Positions 8,974 to 21,000 of a DNA stretch of 64,000 nucleotides are shown here, piece by piece. This DNA is from Corallococcus carmarthensis. Its GTDB lineage: Bacteria; Myxococcota; Myxococcia; Myxococcales; Myxococcaceae. Both the position numbers and the translations under genes were made by a program. The stretch is from the NCBI RefSeq assembly GCF_003611695.1, contig NZ_RAWE01000019.1, positions 1 through 64,000 of the forward strand, written 5' to 3'. The notes under the pieces are model-generated. The model saw only the letters and a program-made list of their open reading frames with translations. It had not been told where the DNA came from and searched no databases. Position 1 is the stretch's first letter. Each line of letters starts with the position of its first letter.

Positions 8974-9942
8974 TCAGGGCTCCTTCACGAGCGCGTCCAC
9001 CTTCTTCTCCAGGGGCTTCACGTCCTCGAAGAACGAATCCACTGAGTGCGCCGGGGCCACGCGCAGCACCGGCGGCAGCAGCGACCGGGGGAACTCCAGC
9101 GACTCGCTGAAGGGCTCGTTGCCCAGAAGCTCCGACACGTTCGTCAGCACCAGCACACCCACCGACGCGATGACGAGCCCGCGCACCACGCGCTTCGCGC
9201 TCCAACGCGTCACGTAGCGCAGGTGCCAGTAGATGCCCCACCCCACCAGCCCCAGCACGGCCAGCATGCGCACGAAGCCCAACCCCGCGCCCAGCGAGAA
9301 GCTGAAGCTCAGGAGCGAGAACAGCGGCGGCGCCACCGCGAAGCCCAGCAGCAGCAGCGCGCCAATGGTGGCGTGCACGCGGAAGTAGAAGCTGCGCCGC
9401 GCGATGCGGCTCGCCAGCGACCAGCCCCCCGCCCACAGGAGCGCCAGTCCCAGAGGCAGCACGCTGGACAACAACAGGTCGCCCCAGTCCGTCTTCTGGA
9501 ACTGGGTCACCCGCTCGGAGATGAAGGACATGGCGACCAACGCCTGCATGGCCAGCGCGAAGGCCCGGGGGCGCTCGAAGAAGCGCTCGCGCGGCGAGGC
9601 GGCCGCTTCGTTGACGACGGTGTCCTCCACCACGAAGGAGCGCGGCCGGAAGCGCAGCACCGTGTCCCCCACCGACACGCGCGTGTCCGGGGTGAGCACC
9701 AGCTCCTTCACCGCCACCCAGGGCTCCACGCTGAACGTGCCGTTCACGCTGCCCACGTCGCGCAGCACCACCGCGCCGTCCTCGCGCCGCTCCAGGCGCA
9801 GGTGTTCGGCGGAGACCTTCGGGTCGTCCAGGATGATGTCGTTGGCGTAGCCGCGCCCCACCGTCACCGGCAGCGTGTCCAGCCGGTGGCGTGACTGGAC
9901 GGCGTCCCCTTCCAGCACCTCCAGGAAGATCACTTCGTCCAC
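8974..9942 (-). CDS. FHA-domain multi-pass membrane protein
   Basis: This protein of 322 residues has an N-terminal forkhead-associated domain, a phosphothreonine-peptide reader, at about residues 20-95. It carries the canonical elements VGRGYAND, SAEH and VNGTF. The rest, from about residue 130, contains roughly five hydrophobic segments (for example LLLSSVLPLGLALLWAGGW and ATIGALLLLGFAVAPPLF), so the FHA domain should face the cytoplasm. A short charged tail follows (VDALVKEP). Its start overlaps the end of the upstream serine protease gene by 13 bases, so the two are translationally coupled. Genes encoding FHA proteins are often found with Ser/Thr kinases in myxobacteria, but no kinase gene is adjacent here. 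Function unknown beyond the domain. Confidence 0.82.
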   Translation of the reverse strand: MDEVIFLEVLEGDAVQSRHRLDTLPVTVGRGYANDIILDDPKVSAEHLRLERREDGAVVLRDVGSVNGTFSVEPWVAVKELVLTPDTRVSVGDTVLRFRPRSFVVEDTVVNEAAASPRERFFERPRAFALAMQALVAMSFISERVTQFQKTDWGDLLLSSVLPLGLALLWAGGWSLASRIARRSFYFRVHATIGALLLLGFAVAPPLFSLLSFSFSLGAGLGFVRMLAVLGLVGWGIYWHLRYVTRWSAKRVVRGLVIASVGVLVLTNVSELLGNEPFSESLEFPRSLLPPVLRVAPAHSVDSFFEDVKPLEKKVDALVKEP

Positions 9943-11279
9943 GACAGACCCTCCAGGTAGCGGCGCGCCAGCTTGCGTGCGTTGTCCGCGGAGAAGCCGC
10001 CCAGCGTGAGGCTGGTGTCCACGCCGTGCGTGGAAGCGTTCAGCGTGGCCGCGCGCAGCACCAGGTCATAGAGGCCCGGGAAGCGGCGGTAGGCGCGCAG
10101 GCAGAGCGCGGCGCGCACCGTGAGGCCATTCACGTTCACGAACTCCGACTTGCAGCGGAAGTTGGTGACGTCCTCGCGCGTGGCGGCCACCGCGTCCGGA
10201 TCCTGCGAGAAGAGCGTGCTGTAGAGCGCGGAGAAGCGCATCGCGCCCAGCTTCTGGCTTTCGACGTGCTGGTGCAGGTAGGCCACCACACCCGTGCGGT
10301 GGCTGGAGGACAGGAAGATGTCCTCCTCGGAGGAGCACTGGTAGCTCGTCACCGTGTAGGGCGTCTCCGGATCATGCGGCGTGTCGCCCCAGCACTTGAG
10401 GAACGGGCTCCAGCGGCCGGGGACGCGGTACTCGCCCAGCGCCTGCTTCGGCAGGTCCGTGGCCATCAGCCGGTCGGTGATGCGCTGCTGGTTGGCCAGC
10501 AACTGCTCCTGCACGGACGTCATCAGCGCGGCCGGGTCCGGCGGCGCTTCCTGTTGCAGCGCCCGGTCCAGCAACGTCCGCGCGCGGGCCACCGGCACGA
10601 GGAAGCCCACCTGGTTGCCCATGGTGGCCACGTTGACGCCCACCACGCCACCCTCGCCGCTGAGCGTGGGCCCACCGCTCATGCCGGGGTTGATGGCGCC
10701 GGTGAAGTGCACGCGCTCGTAGAGGGCATCGCGCACCAGGCCGTTGTAGGTGCCCTCCACGATGGTGGTGCCCAGGTCGCGCGGGTTGCCCATGGCGAAC
10801 AGGCGCGTGCCCTGCGGGGGTTCGTGCTCCTCCAGCTTGAAGTAGTCGCTGACGGGCGCATCCATCTGGATGACGGCCAGGTCGCTCGCCACGTCCACCG
10901 CGAGCAGGCGCACCGGCACCGTCGCGTCGCCCCGGTCCAGCTCCGCAGTGTAGTCCTCCGGGTGGAGCACCAGGTCGGAGACGACGTGGTAGTTCGTGAG
11001 GGCATGGCCCTTCGCGCTCACGAAGAACGCGGAGCCGATGGAGGACTTCGTTCCGGAGCGGCGCTCGATGATGCGCACCTGCGCGACGCGGCCCTGGATG
11101 CGGCGGAACAGTTCATGCGTGGCCGGGGGCAGCGAGGCCACCGGCAGGGGCGGCACCACCGCGTCCGCGACGCCAGCGTCCGGCGCCGGAAGGACGACCG
11201 GCGGGGCTGGGGACGCCGAAGGCTCCGGAGGGACCACGGGCCCCTGCGCGAGCACGGCGACAAGGAGGAGGGAGAACAT
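9930..11279 (-). CDS. Exported trypsin-like (S1C/DegP-type) serine protease
   Basis: This protein of 449 residues begins with a short signal (MFSLLLVAVLAQG) followed by a Pro/Ala-rich linker to about residue 45. The protease core shows the chymotrypsin-fold triad: His98 in TNYHVV, Asp133 in SDLAVI, and Ser201 in NPGMSGGP. No PDZ domain is evident. In its place is a C-terminal region of about 200 residues with four cysteines or more (KCWGDT, YQCSSEED, FRCKSEF, ALCLRAY), probably disulfide-bonded outside the cytoplasm. I preferred the ATG at 11279 over a TTG at 11291. The gene overlaps the FHA membrane protein gene by 13 bases and follows the 222-residue membrane protein gene by 66 bases, so the three form one unit. 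Confidence 0.82.
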   Translation of the reverse strand: MFSLLLVAVLAQGPVVPPEPSASPAPPVVLPAPDAGVADAVVPPLPVASLPPATHELFRRIQGRVAQVRIIERRSGTKSSIGSAFFVSAKGHALTNYHVVSDLVLHPEDYTAELDRGDATVPVRLLAVDVASDLAVIQMDAPVSDYFKLEEHEPPQGTRLFAMGNPRDLGTTIVEGTYNGLVRDALYERVHFTGAINPGMSGGPTLSGEGGVVGVNVATMGNQVGFLVPVARARTLLDRALQQEAPPDPAALMTSVQEQLLANQQRITDRLMATDLPKQALGEYRVPGRWSPFLKCWGDTPHDPETPYTVTSYQCSSEEDIFLSSSHRTGVVAYLHQHVESQKLGAMRFSALYSTLFSQDPDAVAATREDVTNFRCKSEFVNVNGLTVRAALCLRAYRRFPGLYDLVLRAATLNASTHGVDTSLTLGGFSADNARKLARRYLEGLSWTK

Positions 11280-11345
11280 GGGCGGCGGCAACGTATCCCA
11301 CCGCGAGCTCCACCGGGGGACGCTGTCGCCCTCTGTTGAGAGGGA

Positions 11346-12014
11346 CTACGAAGCGGCCGGCCCCTCCCCCTGCCTGCGGCGGCGCCAGGCCGCGTAGGAC
11401 ACCAGCAGGGCTCCGGCCAGGGTGCCCGCCAGCGCCCCCGCGAGCCGCCGGGACAGGACGCCCGTCACCGGGGCCTCCATGCGGAAGGTCTCCAGCGAGG
11501 CGCGCACCCCGGGGGCCAGGGCATCCCAGCGGGCGGCGGGCGCGCTGACCGTCACCACGGCGTGGCGGCCTTCGGAGGCCAGCCCCGTCACCAGCACCGT
11601 GCGCACCTGCCCTGCCTCACGCAGCGTGCCCAGCACCTCCACCCGGGGCACCGGCCCGCCCACCCGGTCCACCCGCTCCGGTGTGAGCGCCACGCCCAGC
11701 TCCCGCTGGAAGTGCTGGACCACGGCGGTGGAGAACGCGTCGCGCTCGGATGGGCTGGCGGAGAAGCCCCCGTCCACCACGGCGATGAGGAACGTGGCCG
11801 CGTCGGCCCCCTCCCCGTCCGCCAGCGCCGCGGACAGGCCGCGCGTGCGCATGGAGTCCTCCGACACCGCGCCCACGTGCGAGCCGGTGTAGCGCTCCCA
11901 ACGCGTCATCCGGAACGCGTCCGGCGGACGGAAGCTGTAGCCATCCCGCCGCAGCTCCGTTCCGAGCGCGCCGGACAGCGACAACCAGACACCGGTGAGG
12001 ACGGGCAGGAGCAC
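11346..12014 (-). CDS. Exported protein with C-terminal membrane anchor, unknown function
   Basis: This 222-residue protein is not one I recognise. It has an N-terminal signal-like segment (MLLPVLTGVWLSLSGALG), a globular middle and one C-terminal transmembrane segment (RLAGALAGTLAGALLVSYAAW) followed by a basic RRRRQ tail. The topology is therefore an extracytoplasmic domain tethered at its C-terminus. The start is GTG at 12014. It begins 54 bases after the NRPS stop codon, on the same strand, and 66 bases before the serine protease gene. A shared transcript with the NRPS is possible from spacing alone, but nothing in the protein links it to peptide synthesis. Confidence 0.7.
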   Translation of the reverse strand: MLLPVLTGVWLSLSGALGTELRRDGYSFRPPDAFRMTRWERYTGSHVGAVSEDSMRTRGLSAALADGEGADAATFLIAVVDGGFSASPSERDAFSTAVVQHFQRELGVALTPERVDRVGGPVPRVEVLGTLREAGQVRTVLVTGLASEGRHAVVTVSAPAARWDALAPGVRASLETFRMEAPVTGVLSRRLAGALAGTLAGALLVSYAAWRRRRQGEGPAAS

Positions 12015-12068
12015 GGGCCCCGAGGATAACCCCGAAGCCCGCGCCGTGCCCGCGCCCCTGCCCCGCCG

Positions 12069-15000
12069 CTACCCGATCTTCTTCTTCTGGTCGTCCACCG
12101 GCGCCGTCCAGGACGCGATGCGGGACTGGAGCTCCCGCGCCACGTTCGTGATGAGCGGCTTGCGCATCATCGTCATGTGCGTGCCCGGCATGTCCACGAC
12201 CTCCACGCCGCCGGTGACCAGCTCCTCCCAGCCGTGGCTCTCACGCGTGTCCGGCCGCTGGCTGGCGCGCAGCAACACGAGCTTCCCGTCGTGCGGCTTC
12301 GCTTCGTACTGCGTGAAGGCGCGCGAGGTGGCCTCGAACACCCGGTACAGGTTGCGCACGCGATCCACGCCCACTTCGGCGATCTGCGTGTCCGCCTGGC
12401 TGCCCAGTTCGTAGAAGTAGTCCACGCGCTCCGGCTGCGTCATGCCGGAGATGCGCTCGCGCAGCTCCATGGGATCGCCTCCGGTGGTGGCCGCCAGCAT
12501 CATGGTGAGCTCGGACGTGAGCATCTCCTCCAGCACGCGTGCCGGCGCCTTGTCCGGCACCATGTGCTGCACGGTGTACGCGTCGATGCTCGCCAGCAGC
12601 GCCACCTCTTCGCCCTGCGCGCGCAGCTGCCGCGCCATCTCGAAGCCGATGATGCCGCCCAGCGACCAGCCCGCCATGTGGTAGGGCCCGTGCGGCTGCA
12701 CCTCGCGCATGGCCGCCAGGTACAGCGCGGCCATCTCCGCCACGGTGCCCAGGGGCTCCTCGCCCTCGGTGCCCCGGGCCTGCAGGCCGTAGCACGGCTG
12801 ATCCGCGTCCAGCTCGCGCGCCAGGTCCACGTAGCAGAGGACGCCACCGCCCGCCGGGTGGATGCAGAACAGCGGCGGCTTCGTGCCCTCCGGCTTCAGC
12901 GCCACCAGCGGCGACCACGCGCGCGCCTCCTGATCCAGGAGCGCGGACAGCTGCTCCACCGTCGACGCCTGGAACAGCGACGCCAGGGGCAGGCTGCGGC
13001 CGGTGAGCTGCTGGATGCGGCCCATCAACTGCACCGCCAGCATGGAGTGGCCGCCCAGGTCGAAGAAGTCGTCGCGGATGCCAATGGGCGACACCCCCAG
13101 CGTCTCCTCCCAGATGCGGACCAGTTGCAATTGCAGCGGCGTACGCGCCACCACCAGCGCGGCGGCCTCCGCGCGCGTGGTGTCCGGCGCGGGCAGCGCG
13201 CGGCGGTCCACCTTGCCGTTGGACGTGAGCGGCAGCGACTCCAGCGGCACGAACGCGGACGGCACCATGTACTCCGGCAGCGTGCGCCGCAGTTGCTCGC
13301 GCAGCTCCTGGGCTCCCGCCACGGTCTGGCCCGGCGCGCCCACCAGGTACGCCACCAGGCGCTTGTCGCCTGGCACGTCCTCGCGCACCAGCACCACGGC
13401 CTCGCGCACGCTCGGATGCGAGAGCAGGCCCGCTTCGATTTCGCCCAGCTCGATGCGGAAGCCGCGCACCTTCACCTGGAAGTCCGCACGGCCCAGGTAC
13501 TCCAGCGTGCCGTTGGGACGCCACCGCGCCAGGTCTCCGGAGCGGTAGAGCCGCGCCCCGGGCCGCGTGCTGAACGGATCCGGGAGGAAGCGCTGCGCGG
13601 TGAGCTCCGGCCGGCCCAGGTAGCCGCGGCCCAGGCCCTCGCCGCCCACGTACATCTCCCCCGTGACGCCCGGAGGTACCGGCTGGCCGTGCGCATCCAG
13701 CACGTACACCTGGAGGTCCGGGATCGGCACGCCCACTTCGCTGCCGCGCCCGGCTTCCGCGTCCGCCGCCTTGAGCGCGCGGTAGGTCACGTGCACGGTC
13801 GTCTCAGTGATGCCGTACATGTTGACGAGCACCGGCGCATTGTCGGCGTGCCGCGCGTACCAAGGCCGCAGGCTGCCGAACTCCAGGGCCTCGCCGCCGA
13901 ACACCACCGTGCGCAGGGACAGGCCCTCGTGGTCGCCCGTGCGCTCCTCGTGCTGGATGAGCTGACGGAAGGCGGACGGCGTCTGGTTGAGCACGGTGAC
14001 GCCCTCGCGCTTGAGCAGCGCGTGGAAGTCCGCGGGCGTGCGGCTGACCTCGTAGGGCACCACCACCAGCTTGCCGCCGTACAAGAGCGCGCCCCACATC
14101 TCCCAGACGGAGAAGTCGAACGCGTACGAGTGGAACAGCGTCCACACGTCCTTCGCGCCGAAGTCGAACCAGTGCTTCGTGCCGTCGAAGAGGCGCACCA
14201 CCTGGGCGTGTTCGATCTGCGCGCCCTTGGGCCGGCCCGTGGATCCGGACGTGTAGATGACGTACGCCAGGTGATGCGGCGCCACGCCGCTGTCCGGCGT
14301 CGTGGTGGGCGCGGAGGCCCACGCGGAGGCATCCGAGTCCAGGCACAGGCGCTTCGCCGCGCCCGACGGCACCACGTCCAGCAGGTGCTGCTGGGTGAGC
14401 ACCACCGGCACGCGCGCGTCCTCCACCATGAACTCCAGGCGCTCACGCGGGTACGCCGGATCCATGGGCAGGTACGCGCCGCCGGCCTTGAGGATGGCCA
14501 GCAGGCCCACCATCAGCTCCAGCGAGCGCTCCACCGCGAGCCCCACCAGGACCTCCGGTCCCACGCCCAGCGAGCGCAGGTGGTGCGCCAGCTGGTTCGC
14601 CCGCGTGTCCAGCTCGCGGTACGTGAGGCGCAGTCCGTCGTAGGTGACCGCGACGGCGTCCGGGGTGCGTGCGGCCTGCGCCTCGAACAGCGTGTGCAGG
14701 CACGCCTCCACCGGGAAGCGGGCGTTGGCGTCGTTCCAGCCCGCCACCACCTGCTTGCGATCCTCCGGCGTGAGCAGCGGCAGTTGGTGCAGGCGCGCAT
14801 CCGGGTTGGCCGCGATGCCCTCCAGCAACACGCCCAGGTGCCGGGCGATCCGCTCGGCGGTGCTCGCGTCGAACAGGTCGGTGTTGTACTCGATCCCGCC
14901 CTCCAGGCCGTTCGCCGTCTCCCCAAGGCCGAGCGCCAGGTCGAACTTCGCGGTGCGGTGCTCCACCTCCACGCCTTCCAGGGTGAGGCCGGGCAGCGTG

Positions 15001-18000
15001 ACCGCCCCCTCCGGCGCGTTCTGCAGCGTCATGGACACCTGGAACAGCGGCGTACGGCTGGTGTCGCGCGTGGGCGCCAGCTCCTCCACCAGCTTCTCGA
15101 ACGGCAGCTCCTGGTGCGCGTACGCGCCCAGTGTCGTCTCCCTCACGCGGCCCAGCAGCTCGCGGAACGTGGGGTCGCCGTCCAGCTTCGTGCGCAGCAC
15201 CAGCGTGTTGACGAAGAAGCCGATGAGGCCCTCCGTCTCCGCGCGCTGCCGGCCCGCGATGGGCGTGCCCACGCTCACGTCGTCCTGTCCGGAGTAGCGC
15301 GACAGCAGCGTCTGCCACGCGGCCAGGAGGACCATGAAGGGCGTGGTGCCCTCCTTGAGCGCCAGGGTCTTCAGCGCTTCCGTCAACGCCGCGCCCAGCT
15401 TCACCGGGACGCTGGCGCCGTGCGACGTCTGCACCGCAGGACGCGGACGGTCCGTGGGCAGCTCCAGCGCGGCAGGCGCACCGGACAGCTGCTGCTTCCA
15501 GTAACCGATCTGCTTCTCCAGCACCTCACCCTGGAGCCAGCCGCGCTGCCAGCCCGCGTAGTCCGCGTACTGCACCGGTAGCTCCGGCAACGACGGCGCG
15601 CCGCCGGAGGCGAAGGCCTTGTAGGACGCGATCATCTCGCGCACCAGCACGCCCATGGACCAGCCGTCGGAGACGATGTGGTGCATGACGAGCAGGAGGA
15701 TGTGCTCCTCCTCGTCCAGCTTGAGCAGCTTCACGCGCAAGAGCGGGCCGGTGGCCAGCTGGAACGGGTGCCCCGCTTCTTCGTCCGCGAGCCGGCGGGC
15801 CTCGTCATGGCGCTCCGGCTCCGCGATGTCGGAGAGGTCCACCACCGGGAGCGGCAGCGACACCGCCGGGTGGATGACCTGCGCGGCCTGTCCGTTCTCC
15901 AGGTGGAACGACGTGCGCAGCGATTCGTGCCGCCGCACCAGCTCCGTGAAGCTCTGCTCCAGCGCCGTCACGTCCAGCGAGCCCTTCAGGCGAAGGACCA
16001 TGGGCACGTTGTAGGCCGGGCTGGACTCATCCAACTGGTGCAGGAACCACAGACGCTGCTGCGCGAACGACAGCGGCAGGCGGCCCTCGCGAGGCAGCGG
16101 CACGATGGCGGGCGCCTGGGTGCCCGCGCCGGCCTGGAGCGCCTGGTCGATGATCACCGACAGCTTCTGCACCGTCGGAGCGTTGAAGACGTCCCGCAGC
16201 TGGAGGTCGATCCGGAAGATGCTCCGGACGCGCGACAGCACCTGCGTGGCCAAGAGCGAGTGGCCACCCAGTTCGAAGAAGTCGTCCGTCGCCCCCACGC
16301 GCTCCACGCGCAACAGCTCGCTCCAGGCTCCGGCGAGCAGCTCCTCCGTGGGCGTGCGCGGCGCGATGAACGCATCGGCTTCCGAGCGCTCGTCACTGGG
16401 GACGGGCAGCGCCTTGCGGTCCACCTTGCCGTTGGACGTCACCGGCAGCGCTTCCAGCACCACGAAGGCCGACGGCACCATGTACTCCGGCAGCGTGCGC
16501 TCCAGGTGCTCACGCAGCCCCTGACGCTCCAGCGACTCCACGTCTCCCGCGACGTACGCCACCAGCCGCTTGTCTCCCGCCACGTCCTCGCGCACGACGA
16601 CGACGGCCTCGCGCACGCCGTAGGCGCCCATGAGGGCCGACTCAATCTCCCCCAGCTCGATGCGGTAGCCACGCACCTTCACCTGGTGGTCGACGCGGCC
16701 CAGGTACTCCAGCGTGCCGTCGGCGCGCCAGCGTGCCAGGTCTCCGGAGCGGTACAGCCGTGCCCCACCGTCCGTGCTGAAGCCGTCCGGGATGAACTTC
16801 TCCGCCGTGAGTTCCGGCCGTCCCAGGTAGCCGCGGCCCACCTGCACGCCGCCGATGTACAGCTCACCCGGCACGCCCACCGGCACCACTTGCAGGTGCG
16901 CATCCAGCACGTACATCCGCGTGTTGGGCAAAGGCTTGCCGATGCGCACCGCGCCCGCGCCCGAATCCTCCGGGGCCACGACGTGCACCGAGCAACCCAC
17001 CACCGTCTCCGTCGGGCCGTACTCGTTGATGAGCCGCGTGCCCGGCGCATGCTTGCGCCAGAAGGCCAGCTCCTCCGAGAAGAGCGCTTCGCCGCCGATG
17101 ACGAAGGCGCCCGTGCGCCCCGCCGCCGCGTCCGCGCCCAGCAGGTCTGACAGCAGCCGCAAGTGGCTGGGCGTCAGCTTCACGAGGCTGAAGCCCGTGC
17201 CCTCACGCAGCACGTCGCCCAGGCCTTCCACTCCTCGCGCCTCGGACACCATCACCACGCCACGCCCGGCCACCAGCGGCGCCAGCATGCTGGTGACGGT
17301 CAGGTCGAACGCGAGCGACGAGTGCACCGGCGCACCCGCTCCCGAGTCGAGCCCGTACGCCGACAAGCACCACGTCAGGTAGTTGGACACGCCCCGGTGC
17401 TCAATCGCCACGCCCTTGGGCTTGCCCGTGCTGCCCGACGTGTAGATGACGTAGGCCAGGTTGCCCGCGCCCACCGCCGTCACGGGCGCGTCTTCGCGCT
17501 CGCGGGAGATGCTGCGCTTCCAGTCGCCATCCAGGCTGATGAGCTGCTGGGTGGTGACGGGCAACTCATCCGCCAGCGAGTCCTGGGTAAGCACCACCGG
17601 CACCTGCGTGTCCTCCAGCATGAAGGACAGGCGGTCCAGCGGGTACTTCGGGTCGAGCGGCACGTACGCGCCGCCGGCCTTGAGCACGCCCATCACGGCG
17701 ATGACCATCTCCAGCGAGCGCTCCAGGCACAGGGCGACCTTCACCTCGGGCCCCACGCCCAACCGGCGCAGGTGGTGCGCCAGTTGGTTGGCCTTCGCGT
17801 CCAGCTGCCGGTACGTCAGTTGCTCACCCTCGAAGGTCGCGGCAATCGCGTCCGGAGTGCGTGCCACCTGCGCCTCGAAGCGCTGGTGGATGCAGGCATC
17901 GCGCGGGAAGTCGGCCTGCGTGTCGTTCCACGTGTTCAACAACAGCTGGCGCTCATCGGCCGGGAGCAGCGGCAGGCGCTGGATGGGGGCGTCCGGCGAA

Positions 18001-21000
18001 GCCGCCGCGCCCTCCAACAGCACCTTCAGGTGCGAAACCATCCGCTCGGCGGTGGTCGCGTCGAACAGGTCGGTGTTGTACTCCATTGCTCCACGCAGCT
18101 CGCCGCCGTCCTCGGTCAACGTCATCTTGAGCTCGAACTGGGCCGTGCGGTGCTCCAGCGGCACGGCGCGCAGCGTGAGCCCCGGCGCCTTCAGCTCCGA
18201 CACTGGCGCGTTCTGGAACGACAGCATCACCTGGAACAGCGGCGAACGGCTGGTGTCGCGCGTGGGCGCCAGCTCCTCCACCAGCTTCTCGAACGGGACC
18301 TCCTGGTGCGCGTACGCGCCCAGCGTCGTCTCGCGCACCCGCGCCAGCAGCTCGCGGAAGCTCGGGTTGCCACCCAGCTTCGCGCGCAGCACCAGCGTGT
18401 TGACGAAGAAGCCGATGAGGCCCTCCGTCTCCGTCTGGCCACGGCCTGCGATCGGCGTGCCCACGCTCACGTCGTCCTGCCCGGAGTAGCGCGCCAGCAG
18501 CACCTGCCAGGCCGCCAGCAGCACCATGAAGGGCGTCGCGCCCTCCTTCCGCGCCAGGGCCTTCAACGACTCCGTCAGCTCCTGGCCCAGCTTCACCGGC
18601 ACGCTGGAGCCCCGGTAGGTCTGCACCGCTGGACGCGGCCGGTCCGTGGGCAGCTCCAACGCGGCGGACGCGCCAGACAGCTGCTGCTTCCAGTACGTCA
18701 TCTGCTGGGCCAGCACATCACCCCGCAGCCAGCCGCGCTGCCAGCTCGCGTAGTCCGCGTACTGCACAGGCAGCTCCGGCAGCGACGGCGTGCGGCCCGT
18801 GGCGAACGCCTCGTAGAAGGCCGCCATCTCCCGCACCAGCACGCCCATGGACCAACCGTCCGAGACGATGTGATGCATCGTCGCGAGCAGCACGTGCTGC
18901 TCCGCTTCCAGCTTGAGCACCTTCACGCGCAACAGCGGACCCGTGTCGAGCCGGAACGGCCGCTGGGCCTCTTCATTGGCCTGCCGCGAAGCCTCGGCCT
19001 CGCGCTGGGCCTCGGGCAGACCGGACAGGTCCATCATGCCCAGCAGGAACGGCGCCGCGGGATGGACGACCTGGGCCGGCTGGCCTTCCTTCGTCGGGAA
19101 GGTGGTGCGCAGCGATTCGTGCCGGCGCACCAGCTCCGTGAACGCCTGCTCCAACGCCGCCACATCCAGCGCTCCCTCCAGCCGGATGGAGAGCGGGATG
19201 TTGTAGAAGGCGCTGTCCGGTTCCAGCTGGTTGAGGAACCACAAGCGCTGCTGCGCGAACGACAGCGGCATCCGCTCCTCGCGGGCCAGCGCCACGAGCG
19301 GCGGCGCCTGCACGCCCATCCCTTCCGCCACCAGCGCGTCCACGCGCCGCGCGAGCTCCGCGACGCTGGGCGCCTCGAAGAGCATGCGCACCGGCAACTC
19401 CACGCCGAACGTCTCGCGGATGCGCGAAGCCACCTGCGTGGCCAGCAGTGAGTGCCCGCCCAACTCGAAGAAGTTGTCGCGCACCCCCACCCGCTCCACG
19501 CCCAGGACCTCCGTCCAGACCGTGACCAGCAGCTCCTCCGTCGGAGTGCTCGGGGCCACGATCTCCACTTCGCTGCGCTCCGCGCGGGACTCGGTCGGCG
19601 CGGGCAGCGCCTTGCGGTCCACCTTGCCCGCGGGCGTCATCGGCAGCGCGTCCAGCACCACGAAGGCCGACGGCACCATGTACTCCGGCACCTCGCCCTT
19701 CAGGTGTTGCCGCAGCTCGCTTGCATCCAGCGAGCCCTCCTCCGCCGCCACCACGTAGGCCACCAGGCGCTTGTCGCCCGGCACGTCCTCGCGCACCACC
19801 ACCGCCGCCTCACGCACCTCCGCGTGGTGCAGCAGCACCGACTCCACCTCACCCAGTTCGATGCGGAAGCCGCGCACCTTCACCTGGTGATCGATGCGGC
19901 CCAGGTACTCCAGCTCGCCCGTGGCCAGCCAGCGCACGCGGTCTCCCGTGCGGTACAGCCGCGCTCCCGGCTCCGCGCTGAACGGGTTCGGCAGGAACCG
20001 CTCCGCCGTCAGCTCCGGCCGGCCCTGGTAGCCCCGTGCCAGGCCCACGCCCGCCACGTACAGCTCCCCCGCGACGCCGGGCGGCACCGGGCCGAGCGTG
20101 TCGTCCAGCACGTACACGCGCACGTTCGCCCAGGGGCGGCCAATCGTCAGCCGCTCCGGATCCACGCCCTCGTGCGTGAGCGTCGCGCACACCGTCGCTT
20201 CCGTGGGGCCGTAGGCGTTGAGCATCAAGCGCCCCTCGCCCCACTTGCGCGCCAGCTCCACGCTCAGCGCCTCGCCCGCGGACACCACGCTGCGCAGCCC
20301 GTCCAGCCCTTCGGTGCCCAGGCGCGACAGCACGGACGGCGTCAACGTCACGGCCGTGATGCGCTGCTCCTGGAGCAGCGTGCGCAGCGGTTCGTCCGGC
20401 AGCAGCCGGTCGCGCGGCGCGAGCACCAGCGTCGCGCCCGCCACCAGCGTGCCGAACACCTCCGCGACGCACGCGTCGAAGCTGGACGCCGCGTACTGCA
20501 ACACGCGGGAGCCCGGCGCGTAGCGGTGCACCTGGCCCGCTTGGAGCGCCGTGTTCACGAGACCCTGGTGCTGCAACAGCGTGCCCTTGGGACGGCCCGT
20601 GCTGCCCGACGTGTAGATGACGTAGGCCAGGTTGCCGGCGGCCACGCTCGTGGCCGGTGCCTCCTCCGGCATCCGTTCGATGCTGTCCCAGTCCGCGTCG
20701 ATCTGGATGAGCAGCCGGCCCCCGGTGGGCAGCGTGTCCACCAGCGACTCCTGGGTGACGAGCACCGGCGCGCCCGAGTCCGCGAGCATGTAGTCCAGGC
20801 GGTCGATGGGGTACGCCGGATCCAACGGCACGAAGGCGCCCCCGGCCTTGAGGATGCCGAGCATGCCCACCACGAGCTCCAGCGAGCGCTCCACGCAGAG
20901 CGCCACGCGCACCTCGGGCCCGACGTAGCGGCGGCGCAGGTGATGCGCCAGCTGGTTCGCCTTCGCGTCCAGCTCCGCGTACGTCAGCGACTGGTCCTCG

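Noticed and set aside
8952-9001. Hairpins between the aldo-keto reductase and FHA genes (GCCCTGA/TCAGGGC at 8952-8980; GGTGGACGCG/CGCGTCCACC reaching 9001)
   Set aside because: The right arms lie inside the FHA coding region and no T-run follows on either strand, so a terminator is not supported.
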